Below are positions 1-6,598 of a DNA stretch of 6,973 nucleotides, one piece after another. The DNA lies in NCBI GenBank assembly GCA_003524365.1, contig DQHS01000152.1:24458-31430 (forward strand), given 5' to 3'. Below the pieces are notes generated by a model. That model saw only the letters and a program-made list of their open reading frames with translations, made no database searches and was not told the DNA's origin. Source of the DNA: Cellvibrio sp. (lineage in GTDB: Bacteria; Pseudomonadota; Gammaproteobacteria; Pseudomonadales; Cellvibrionaceae). How positions within the stretch are numbered: the first letter of the stretch is position 1; the number at the start of each line of letters is the position of its first letter. The position numbers and the translations under genes were made by a program.

Positions 1-830
1 TGATTAAAGAACTGGCGACCAGCGGCGATCTGCACTGCCTTTTCGCGATTCACCATATTCTGATCCAACCATGCACCCGCACCCATCACGTGATTAACCA
101 AATCTTGTACAACTTCCGGTTGCTCCTGAATTAATTCTTCACGCACGGTCAGCACACAGCAGATGTAATTGCGCCACTCATCACGCGTCATTCGCAGCGG
201 GCGCGCATAGCCCGCTTTTTCTGCGGCGGCACCAAAGGGCTCGCCGGTGCAGTAAGCATCCACCGCGTTGGCGTAGAGTGCGGCAGGCATATCTGGCGGT
301 GGCATTTCCACAATTTCAATATCGGTATGCGTCATGTTTTCTTGGGCGAGCATCTTGCGCAGGAATAAAAAGTCCACCGCAAAACGACTTGGGATCGCAA
401 TGCGTTTACCTTTCAATTGGCTGAATGTTTTGTAGTCAGAATCCGTGCGCACCATTATCACGGCGCCGGATCTATGCCCGAGGGATACAACCTTGAGTGG
501 AATTTTTTTGGTGGTGAGATCCATCACCAACGGCGCCAGCATATAGGCCGCCTGTATGCGCCCCGTCATGAGCGATTCTTTGATCTCTGGCCAGCCACTA
601 TATTTGCTGTACTGGAATCCCACGCCTGTTGTACCCGCCGCTGCTTTGCCAACACAGGCAATAGGTAAAGTCAGATTGCAGGTAACAGGCAATCCACCCA
701 CCACCAGTAGATTGCTATCTTCAGTGCGCGAGCAGGACGCAACGCCTAAGGGTAGGGTCGCGGCAGTCATGCCTAATAACAGCTTTCTGCGCTGCTGGGA
801 AAATGTAGATAGAGGGTCGCGGGTGTTCAT
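1..830 (-). CDS. ABC-transporter substrate-binding protein, NrtA/NMT1-like, Tat lipoprotein (partial, C-terminus off window)
   Basis: Open from the ATG at 828-830 through the left edge (276 codons seen, no stop), so the 3' end is missing. The N-terminus has a twin-arginine motif QRRKLLLG (residues 13-20), a hydrophobic stretch and a lipobox VASC with lipidated Cys33. Starting at the next Met (21) would destroy the signal, which fixes the start; an AAGG Shine-Dalgarno lies 6 bases upstream. The mature part resembles the periplasmic-binding fold of nitrate/sulfonate/NMT1-like proteins: GWPEIKESLMTGRIQAA (79-95), the LKGKRIAIP segment (139-147) and DAYCTGEPFG (191-200). Such proteins deliver small anions or organic ligands to an inner-membrane ABC permease; permease and ATPase genes would be expected beyond the left edge. 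Odd points: five cysteines in the mature chain (51, 59, 194, 224, 225) and Ser at lipoprotein position +2. The substrate cannot be read from sequence; proximity to a copper receptor only hints at metal. Confidence 0.85.
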   Translation of the reverse strand, partial: MNTRDPLSTFSQQRRKLLLGMTAATLPLGVASCSRTEDSNLLVVGGLPVTCNLTLPIACVGKAAAGTTGVGFQYSKYSGWPEIKESLMTGRIQAAYMLAPLVMDLTTKKIPLKVVSLGHRSGAVIMVRTDSDYKTFSQLKGKRIAIPSRFAVDFLFLRKMLAQENMTHTDIEIVEMPPPDMPAALYANAVDAYCTGEPFGAAAEKAGYARPLRMTRDEWRNYICCVLTVREELIQEQPEVVQDLVNHVMGAGAWLDQNMVNREKAVQIAAGRQFFN

Positions 831-836
831 TTGATG

Positions 837-840
837 CCTT
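837..840 (-). promoter_or_regulatory. Ribosome binding site of the substrate-binding protein gene
   Basis: On the minus strand AAGG stands 6 bases before the ATG at 830-828. It supports that ATG as the start, and hence the complete twin-arginine/lipobox signal. Confidence 0.6.
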
Positions 841-884
841 TTTACGGTAGTGTCATGCCAATCAACAAAATGTGCCGCGCGAGT

Positions 885-913
885 ATTATTGATCGGCTCC
901 GCTCAATCTACAA
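885..913 (-). promoter_or_regulatory. Candidate sigma-70 promoter for the substrate-binding protein gene
   Basis: Read on the minus strand, TTGTAG (913-908) and AATAAT (890-885) are separated by exactly 17 bases. The -10 element matches consensus at 5 of 6 positions, the -35 at only 3 of 6. Transcription from it would leave a leader of roughly 45-50 bases before the ATG. Predicted by eye; other AT-rich hexamers nearby are possible. Confidence 0.3.
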
Positions 914-963
914 AATTCCCATAGATAAAACCTATCGCATTTTCGGGATGCAAATTGCCGCCC

Positions 964-978
964 CTGAAATCAATTCAG
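964..978. promoter_or_regulatory. Short dyad in the divergent intergenic region, possible operator
   Basis: CTGAA and TTCAG form perfect 5-base inverted arms around a 5-base centre. The inner part also reads T-N11-A, the minimal LysR-type pattern. It sits between the two divergent promoter candidates, where a shared operator would be expected. A 5-base dyad arises easily by chance and no regulator gene of that family is visible, so this is only a candidate. Confidence 0.2.
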
Positions 979-1025
979 CACCAACTCCGCCCAATAGCTC
1001 ATAGCCAGAATCTATAGGGCGCGCA

Positions 1026-1055
1026 TTGTGGCAAGCCTGGGACATCCTCTATAAC
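1026..1055 (+). promoter_or_regulatory. Candidate sigma-70 promoter for the copper receptor gene
   Basis: TTGTGG (1026-1031) and TATAAC (1050-1055) are 18 bases apart. The -10 matches consensus at 5 of 6 positions, the -35 at 3 of 6. The leader to the ATG at 1108 would be about 45 bases. The Shine-Dalgarno is weak: GAGA at 1099-1102, 5 bases before the ATG. No recognisable Fur box or CueR-type palindrome was seen. Confidence 0.3.
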
Positions 1056-1107
1056 GCCGCTCAATTTCCATTTCCCCAATCAACTAATAAATAAGACCGA
1101 GAACACT

Positions 1108-3162
1108 ATGACTAGTAAACCCAGCTTGATTAGCCTGGCTATTTGCACACTGCTTGCGCCGACTGTTTACGGCGATACGAAAACGAAGGATGAATCCAAG
1201 CCTGAAGAAATGGTCATCACTGGCGTAAAAACTGAAACTCCGCTCACCATCGAGACCGACCCTAAGGCGCCGAGACAACCACTGCCCGCGCAAGATGGAG
1301 CCGATTACCTTAAAACAATTCCGGGCTTTTCCGTGATTCGCAAAGGTGGAACCAGTGGCGATCCGGTATTTCGCGGAATGGCGGGATCGCGACTTTCATT
1401 ATTGTTGGATGGCGATCTGGTATTGGGCGGTTGCGGTAGCCGCATGGACCCACCCACCGCGTATGTATTCCCGGAAACTTATGACCGCATTCGCTTGGTC
1501 AAAGGACCGCAAACGGTTATCCACGGACCCGGCAACTCTGCAGGTGTCGTTCTTTTTGAACGCGACCGCGAGCGTATGGCCCAATCTGGCTGGAAATTTT
1601 ATAGCAGCCTTTTGGGTGGCAGCTTTGGCCGCGATGATGAAGTTATTGATCTCCAGGGTGGCACCCCGGATTTTTATCTGCGTGCGATGGCCAGCCATTC
1701 ACAACAAGATAATTATCAGGATGGCGATGGCAACAAAGTCCATTCCCAATACGACCGCTGGAATACCAACCTTGCCTTGGGTTGGACACCCAGCGACGAT
1801 GTGACTCTCGAAATCAATGGTAGCCAGAGCGATGCTGAAGCAGCCTATGCTGATCGTAGTATGGACGGATCAAAATTTGCGCGCGACAACCTCGGCGCCA
1901 AAGTCATTGTGAAAAACCTGACACCGTCCTGGAAAAAACTGGAGGCACAGGCTTATTACAATTATGTCGATCATGTGATGGATAATTACTCTTTGCGTGA
2001 ACGCACCGGAACGACGATGCAAATGGCCTCCAATCCAGATCGCCAAACCGAAGGCGCTCGCGTACTGGCAACTTTCGCCCCAACCTCATCCGCTGAGCTG
2101 ATAGTCGGTGCAGATACCCAGAAGAACGATCACACCAACCGCTCCACCTCAAACCAGATGATGATGCCCTATCAGGATATGCCGCGCGTGGGTGATGCAC
2201 ACTTCCAACAACTCGGTGTTTTTGGCGAATGGACGCAAACCATAGCAGCGCAGCAGCGCGTAATCGGCGGGATACGTGTTGACGATTGGAGCGCAGAAGA
2301 TCAACGTGCAGCAACTCGCATGATCGGCACAACCCAACACATCAATCCCACTGCAGGCGAAGAACGCAATGAAAATTTATCCAGTGGCTTTTTGCGCTAC
2401 GAAAAAGATTTGCGTACTCTTACCGTTTATACCGGCATCGGCCATAGCGAACGCTTTCCCGACTACTGGGAATTAATCAGCAAAGAATCGCTTGATTCTA
2501 TTAGTGCTTTCAATTCTAAACCTGAAGAAACAACCCAGCTGGATATAGGCGCGATTTACAGCAAGCACCGCCTGAAAAGCAGTGTGTCTATGTTCTACAA
2601 CGAAATTGATAATTACCTACTGATCCAATCGCGCGTGAACAAACCAACTGGGTCAATGAGCACCAGAAGCACCACGGTCACCCGCAATGTAGATGCTACG
2701 TCTTGGGGAATGGAAGCCGACCTCAGCTACGCTTTTACCGACACATGGCGTACAGAGGCATCGGTAGCAAGTGTTCGCGGCACTAACGAAACTGATAACA
2801 CACATCTTTCACAAATCCCGCCAGTAGAGCTTCGTCTCGGCCTCTATTACAACAATCCCACTTGGTCTACTGGCGTATTCTGGCGCGTGGCTGATGAGCA
2901 AACACGGGTCGATATCAACAAAGGCAACATCGCAGGACAAGACATAGGCCCAAGCGAGGATTTCAATGTGCTCTCGCTCAATGCTGGTTGGCGTGCGCAC
3001 AAAAATCTGTTGATCACTACCGGCATTGATAACCTGCTCAATGAAACTTATGCAGAACACATCAGCAAAGCAGGCGCCATGATCGCAGGTTACGACCAAA
3101 CCACCCGCATCAATGAGCCAGGACGCACCTACTGGTTAAAAGCGCAATTAAGCTTCGATTAA
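1108..3162 (+). CDS. oprC: TonB-dependent outer-membrane copper receptor, OprC/NosA family
   Basis: This 684-residue protein is a TonB-dependent receptor that should import copper across the outer membrane using TonB-ExbB-ExbD energy. A signal peptide covers about residues 1-22 (cleavage near VYG|D), followed by a TonB-box-like EEMVITGV (33-40). The plug (about 50-155) holds the family signature FRGMAGSRLSLLLDG, GGCGSRMDPPTAYVFPE and VKGPQTVIHGPGNSAG; the rest is beta-barrel, ending with NLLNETYAEH and INEPGRTYWLKA. The copper site described for Pseudomonas aeruginosa OprC, CxxxM plus HxM, is present as Cys109/Met113 and His289/Met291. All four sit 34 residues before the OprC positions I recall (143/147, 323/325), so the ligand spacing is conserved. 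Further methionines cluster at 304, 306, 351-353 and 358. The chain ends Phe-Asp rather than in the usual terminal aromatic residue. It is divergent from the substrate-binding protein gene. Family assignment is firm; the symbol is by homology. Confidence 0.93.
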   Translation: MTSKPSLISLAICTLLAPTVYGDTKTKDESKPEEMVITGVKTETPLTIETDPKAPRQPLPAQDGADYLKTIPGFSVIRKGGTSGDPVFRGMAGSRLSLLLDGDLVLGGCGSRMDPPTAYVFPETYDRIRLVKGPQTVIHGPGNSAGVVLFERDRERMAQSGWKFYSSLLGGSFGRDDEVIDLQGGTPDFYLRAMASHSQQDNYQDGDGNKVHSQYDRWNTNLALGWTPSDDVTLEINGSQSDAEAAYADRSMDGSKFARDNLGAKVIVKNLTPSWKKLEAQAYYNYVDHVMDNYSLRERTGTTMQMASNPDRQTEGARVLATFAPTSSAELIVGADTQKNDHTNRSTSNQMMMPYQDMPRVGDAHFQQLGVFGEWTQTIAAQQRVIGGIRVDDWSAEDQRAATRMIGTTQHINPTAGEERNENLSSGFLRYEKDLRTLTVYTGIGHSERFPDYWELISKESLDSISAFNSKPEETTQLDIGAIYSKHRLKSSVSMFYNEIDNYLLIQSRVNKPTGSMSTRSTTVTRNVDATSWGMEADLSYAFTDTWRTEASVASVRGTNETDNTHLSQIPPVELRLGLYYNNPTWSTGVFWRVADEQTRVDINKGNIAGQDIGPSEDFNVLSLNAGWRAHKNLLITTGIDNLLNETYAEHISKAGAMIAGYDQTTRINEPGRTYWLKAQLSFD

Positions 3163-3228
3163 AAACTCGTTATTCATAATAATTAATTGGCAAATTGATA
3201 CGGTGCAAAGGACTGCACTCATAAAAAA

Positions 3229-3429
3229 CTATTGCTTTTTTAGTAGCTCCTGACGCTGCCGCTCATAAGTTTGGTAGTCAGGCGCTAGACGCTCCAAACA
3301 CTCCTTGATTGACGGATGGTGATGCATCGACCAAGAGATTATTAGGTGGTTCCCTATTGGATACGCTTCGTTACAAATAGCGGCGTGTCTCAAATAAAAC
3401 TGAAAACACGCCCCTAAGCAAAATAACAA
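3229..3429 (-). CDS. Doubtful small open frame, possible remnant of a gene
   Basis: A 66-codon frame with a TTG start at 3429-3427 and no good Shine-Dalgarno. It can be extended upstream only about 9 codons before a TGA at 3457-3459. I do not recognise it. The last 32 residues, from an internal ATG at 3327-3325, are polar and look like an amphipathic helix (PSIKECLERLAPDY, then QTYERQRQELLKKQ), which resembles a real protein C-terminus more than random translation. The first half is hydrophobic and cysteine-containing without an obvious motif, and its DNA carries a 7-bp inverted repeat. It could be a short unannotated protein, the decayed tail of a lost gene, or chance. Confidence 0.22.
   Translation of the reverse strand: MLFCLGACFQFYLRHAAICNEAYPIGNHLIISWSMHHHPSIKECLERLAPDYQTYERQRQELLKKQ
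3382..3412. repeat. 7-bp perfect inverted repeat, hairpin candidate
   Basis: GGCGTGT (3382-3388) and ACACGCC (3406-3412) are perfectly complementary around a 17-base AT-rich spacer. It lies in the convergent gap about 60 bases past the peptidase stop. The stem is GC-rich, but neither strand has a T-run after it, so it is not a standard Rho-independent terminator. It might stabilise or process the 3' end of the peptidase transcript, or serve as a protein site. Confidence 0.35.
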
Positions 3430-3470
3430 ATGAAAATAAATACAATCGGCCTGCGCTCACCGGACCTGGA

Positions 3471-5105
3471 CTAAGGCGCGCTTTTAATCCAATTAATAGC
3501 CGCATCTATACCGCCATCATAACCACCTTCACGCTCTTGAAGAGTTCCAAAAGGCACCACGATATCAGCAGGGATTCCCACTCCCTCGTAGTTATTTCCT
3601 TGAGTATCCAGATAGGTTTCATTGCTTATACCAAATAGGATATCGCTGGTAAGGCGCTTAACAAGGATATCGGAAAATGCACCGGCAGTTGGCTCACCGA
3701 TAATGGTGACTTGCGGTAGAGATGCCATGGCTATAGTAAATAATTCAGCAGCACTCGCCGTATCCCCACTCACTAATACAGCTGTGGGTTTTAAATAGAT
3801 ATTATCGCTCTGCGGGTCTAGTACCACGTCTTGTGTCGGTGTTGCCCAAGCCCCATGACCAGCCGATTTGGAGTACACCACTTGTGACTGATTCATAAAA
3901 TGGCGAACAAACGTGAGCGCCACCTGATCTTGCCCACCACCGTTAACACGAACATCAATAATAAGCCCGTCCGTATCTTCCAGATCTTTCAAGGCATCAC
4001 TGATAGCCGCTTCTGCTATAGCAACATCAGAAGCTATGTCAGAAATAACCGTAGATTTTCCTTCGGTGTAGTCAGACATTGAACCTATAATTAAATAGCC
4101 AATGTTATCGTTGGTTTTAAACCAGACGATTTCGCCTGCAGCCCTCTCTTTAATATCAAAATTCTCATCCGCATAACCAAAAATGATGTCAAATATTTTG
4201 GAATAATTAATCAAAAAATAATCATCTTCGGATTCCATTTGTGCGTCAGTTAGCTCCGGCTCCAGAGTCTGCATATATTCATTTGTGATTTTTTGATAGA
4301 TGGTTAATTGGGTAGATGCACTAAAAATAGGAGTTTCTTCATTCTCAAAAGCTGCAGTTATGCTTTCATCCAGACTTTGACTTAATGGTGTTTTAATCAA
4401 TACCGCATGACCATCGCCCAGCGGGGCGATAAGTGTACTGAGAAACTCAAATAATTCCTCTTCATTTTCAACATTGTCTACAGACGTTAAAGCCGTTTTA
4501 TAAGCCTCATTCCAATTTACACCTCGCAATTCAAAATTAATGTAAAGCTCATGAAATGTTTGCCAAAAAATTTCAAGGTCTTTTTTAGCGTCAAAGTTGT
4601 AACCGGAATCCGTTTTTACCTTCTGTAAATTTTCCTCACAAACCGCTGGGAGTTGTTTTACCTTTTCATATTCAACCCCGGGTGGATAATCGCCTTTACT
4701 TTCAAGCAGCGTCTCCCGCGCAATATTTGAGTGGATGTACTTGTGTTTAAGCTCAGCCAAAGCAAGGTTAGCGTCTACATTCTGAAGCAAGCAGTAATTT
4801 TCTGTAACGCTGTATGTTTTAACCGTAAAAATATCACCCTCAGCACTCACCGATAAGACGTAACCGTATGCAGGTGCATACCACTGCCCCACTTCAGGAG
4901 AATTAGTCAGAGAAGAACTGGATGAAGATGTGTTAGAGGATGAAGAGCTGAGTGCAGAAGAACTTGATACTGAGGAACTGGACACAGAGGAACTGGATGC
5001 TTTTTTGTGATTATCATCAGAGCAGCCCGTTAATAATGCCAGGCAGAATCCGACGATAGCTACTGCATACTGAGTTGCGTAATATTTCTTGTTGGAGAAA
5101 AACAT
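3471..5105 (-). CDS. S41-family (tricorn/CtpA-type) serine peptidase lipoprotein with poly-serine linker
   Basis: A 544-residue exported lipoprotein. The signal is about residues 8-27 with lipobox LTGC (Cys28); Ser29 at +2 predicts outer-membrane sorting. Residues 37-65 are almost all serine, a flexible tether. Then come a small domain (about 71-165), a helical N-terminal S41 segment (about 175-240) and the catalytic domain (about 333-520). The likely catalytic triad is His233 in LGDGH, Ser451 in DTASAAELF and Glu507 in YEGVGIPAD, with the NGGGQ glycine loop at 388-392. This Ser-His-Glu arrangement fits tricorn-like S41 members; the CtpA catalytic lysine is not evident. No PDZ domain is recognisable: residues 241-330 are acidic and mostly helix-like. 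An AAAGGGA Shine-Dalgarno lies 8 bases before the ATG. It is the third gene in line with the two-component genes, 123 bases after the kinase. Substrate unknown; it should act in the periplasm or at the outer membrane on proteins or peptides. Confidence 0.88.
   Translation of the reverse strand: MFFSNKKYYATQYAVAIVGFCLALLTGCSDDNHKKASSSSVSSSSVSSSSALSSSSSNTSSSSSSLTNSPEVGQWYAPAYGYVLSVSAEGDIFTVKTYSVTENYCLLQNVDANLALAELKHKYIHSNIARETLLESKGDYPPGVEYEKVKQLPAVCEENLQKVKTDSGYNFDAKKDLEIFWQTFHELYINFELRGVNWNEAYKTALTSVDNVENEEELFEFLSTLIAPLGDGHAVLIKTPLSQSLDESITAAFENEETPIFSASTQLTIYQKITNEYMQTLEPELTDAQMESEDDYFLINYSKIFDIIFGYADENFDIKERAAGEIVWFKTNDNIGYLIIGSMSDYTEGKSTVISDIASDVAIAEAAISDALKDLEDTDGLIIDVRVNGGGQDQVALTFVRHFMNQSQVVYSKSAGHGAWATPTQDVVLDPQSDNIYLKPTAVLVSGDTASAAELFTIAMASLPQVTIIGEPTAGAFSDILVKRLTSDILFGISNETYLDTQGNNYEGVGIPADIVVPFGTLQEREGGYDGGIDAAINWIKSAP
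4911..5000 (-). repeat. Degenerate 15-bp tandem repeat encoding the poly-serine linker
   Basis: Six consecutive 15-base blocks encode residues 36-65 of the peptidase. The first three are clean copies of a small residue (Ala/Val) plus four serines, differing mostly at third codon positions; the later three have drifted (Ala-Leu, Asn-Thr). The mix of AGT, TCC, TCT and TCA codons makes simple slippage less likely now, but the block pattern suggests growth by duplication of a 5-codon unit. Such linkers are typical of Cellvibrio-type secreted enzymes. Confidence 0.7.
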
Positions 5106-5110
5106 ATCTA

Positions 5111-5139
5111 TTATCCCTTTAGGTTATTCGGAGGGATAA
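5111..5139 (-). promoter_or_regulatory. 8-bp inverted repeat pairing with the peptidase Shine-Dalgarno
   Basis: TTATCCCT (5111-5118) and AGGGATAA (5132-5139) are perfect inverted copies around 13 bases. In the minus-strand mRNA the upstream arm UUAUCCCU would pair with AGGGAUAA, which contains most of the AAAGGGA Shine-Dalgarno (5120-5114). The start codon follows 5 bases after the stem. This could be a translation-blocking hairpin, or at DNA level a dyad operator. The repeat is observed; the function is inferred. Confidence 0.45.
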
Positions 5140-5152
5140 GGTTAAATCGCCA

Positions 5153-5169
5153 TACAATTTATAACTGTA
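5153..5169 (-). promoter_or_regulatory. TACA-N9-TGTA dyad over a promoter-like AT stretch before the peptidase
   Basis: A 17-base near-palindrome (6 of 8 base pairs symmetric) lies 48-64 bases before the peptidase ATG. On the minus strand it covers TTATAAAT, which could act as a -10 region, although no good -35 stands at 16-18 bases. A further TACA begins 20 bases upstream on the same strand, about two helical turns, a spacing compatible with binding by an OmpR-type dimer. Candidate site for the adjacent response regulator; weak evidence in AT-rich DNA. Confidence 0.25.
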
Positions 5170-5228
5170 CCAAGTTTTATCAATTTGTATCGCGCAGGTG
5201 TTATTAGCTCTAAAAGTACGGTCGGCAG

Positions 5229-6590
5229 CTATGTGAATAGTAAGGAAAATTTTGCTCCGCCCAACGCCGCGGATGCTGTAATTTCAATGTCCACATTGTG
5301 CAAATCTGCAATACGCTTGACGAGCGCCATACCAAGGCCATAACCTTTTTGTGGTACTCTTGGCACCCCACCTTCATACTTGGTCTCTTCACCACGAATG
5401 AAAGGTTTAAATATATTCTGTTTAAAATCTTCCTTTATTCCAGAGCCGTTATCTTCAATGGTAAGCAAGATTTTATTCTCATGCTGATCCAAGCTGATCA
5501 GTATTTTACCCCTACCATATTTGACTGCATTGGCGAGCAAGTTTTCTAACAGCAGGTTTAGATAAAACACGTCGCCTTTTACAATGTAAAAGGGATTTTT
5601 GGCATTTATACTAATGTCGATTGATGCAGTCGCTGAATTGCTAGCAATATTTTTAGCTTGCGTTACAGCCGCGCTTAAACGGGCACATAACTCTAGCAGG
5701 TCAACCTCATCTTTCGGTAGTTGCGCAATGTTTTTATCCAAACGCGCATACCTCAATAAAGTCTCAATAAGGTTAGTCATATCCGCTATCACTTTATCAA
5801 GACGATCCTGATAGACTCGACGAGTTTCTTCATCCTCCTCTTCCCGCAGCGCATCCAAACCAAACTGTAATTTTGCCAAGGGGGCGCGCATTTCGTGAGA
5901 TATGGCTGAACTCAACAAACTGATATCAGATACTAACTCTTCAATCCGCTGCGCCATGCGATTAAATTCGAGTTCAATATCTTTTATATGAGACACAACA
6001 CTGGGGGTAATACGTGCGCTCAGGTCACCTTCACCCAATTTTTTGGCGGACAACTGCATAGTTTGCAAGCGACGAATTAAGGGGAACAACCATGCGAATA
6101 CAATAAGCATTAACAAGGTGTAAAAAATAATGGTGAATAGAGCAGGAAGCCATTTAGGCTGATTATGATTCGTTGCCAATGGTGAGCGGATGACTAAATA
6201 GCTCCCAGCGTCAGGATAGTTGCCACCTTCTTTTAGAAAAGAATAGTAACTGAGGCTGGTTGATGAGTATAAAGTGATATTGCCAGTAGTTTCTAATTCC
6301 TGAAGAAGTTTTTCGGGAATTCCAATGTCGTCCCGGTTTATTACTTCAAGAAAAATAGGTGAATTTTCTTCCTGCCACGCCTGTATAAATTCTTCTTTAT
6401 TTTCAAGCTTCCGCAAGATTTTTGAAAGCTGGGAACCAATAGCCTCCAATTGTGCTTGTGTTAAATCCTTGTTCGTCTGTTCGCTTGAATATAGCTCGGA
6501 ATAGAGTTTATCTAGTAACAAACCTGAACCGACAGACGCAACAACAATCGTGAGCAGGAGGGACAAGGTAAGCGTGCGTAATGTCAGCAT
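5229..6590 (-). CDS. Sensor histidine kinase of a two-component system (RstB/CpxA-like architecture)
   Basis: This 453-residue inner-membrane kinase should sense an envelope or external signal and phosphorylate the response regulator encoded just upstream. Order: transmembrane helix 1 (about 7-25), periplasmic sensor region (about 28-146) with no motif I recognise, transmembrane helix 2 (about 148-170), HAMP linker (about 171-222, including GEGDLSARI), HisKA H-box SHEMRAPLAKL with phospho-acceptor His232, N-box ENLLANAVKYG (349-359), G1 box EDNGSGI (379-385) and G2 box GYGLGMALVKRI (416-427). All ATP-binding motifs are intact, so it should be active. The ATG lies 8 bases after the regulator stop with no strong Shine-Dalgarno, suggesting translational coupling. 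The catalytic domain does not tell which stimulus is sensed, and the ortholog is not certain, so no symbol is given. Confidence 0.93.
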   Translation of the reverse strand: MLTLRTLTLSLLLTIVVASVGSGLLLDKLYSELYSSEQTNKDLTQAQLEAIGSQLSKILRKLENKEEFIQAWQEENSPIFLEVINRDDIGIPEKLLQELETTGNITLYSSTSLSYYSFLKEGGNYPDAGSYLVIRSPLATNHNQPKWLPALFTIIFYTLLMLIVFAWLFPLIRRLQTMQLSAKKLGEGDLSARITPSVVSHIKDIELEFNRMAQRIEELVSDISLLSSAISHEMRAPLAKLQFGLDALREEEDEETRRVYQDRLDKVIADMTNLIETLLRYARLDKNIAQLPKDEVDLLELCARLSAAVTQAKNIASNSATASIDISINAKNPFYIVKGDVFYLNLLLENLLANAVKYGRGKILISLDQHENKILLTIEDNGSGIKEDFKQNIFKPFIRGEETKYEGGVPRVPQKGYGLGMALVKRIADLHNVDIEITASAALGGAKFSLLFT

Positions 6591-6598
6591 AAATCAGA

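Larger units (their letters stand above)
3163..3470. other. Convergent intergenic region between the copper receptor and the peptidase
   Basis: This stretch of 308 bases lies between two genes whose 3' ends face each other. It is AT-rich just after the receptor stop. It contains one doubtful small minus-strand frame (3229-3429) and a 7-bp inverted repeat (3382-3412). I found no GC-rich hairpin followed directly by a T-run on either strand, so termination of both flanking genes is unexplained by sequence alone. Confidence 0.6.

Noticed and set aside
417..834. Two overlapping plus-strand open frames (417-668 and 556-834)
   Set aside because: They lie antisense to the well-supported binding-protein gene, and their translations show no protein-like pattern or start signals.
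1399..2340. Several minus-strand open frames inside the copper receptor gene
   Set aside because: They are antisense shadows of a GC-rich coding region whose plus-strand protein is clearly a TonB-dependent receptor.
3202..3219. GTGCA/TGCAC hairpin after the copper receptor gene as a terminator
   Set aside because: The stem is only 5-6 pairs and no T-run follows directly on either strand; the nearest T6 (3236-3241) is 17 bases away.
3447..3470. GC-rich stretch just after the peptidase stop, followed by T-rich DNA on the minus strand, as an intrinsic terminator
   Set aside because: Only 3-4 base pairs can form around large loops; no continuous stem was found.
5106..5228. CpxR box (GTAAA-N5-GTAAA) upstream of the peptidase
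   Set aside because: No such repeat occurs in the gap; only TACA/TGTA-type elements are present.
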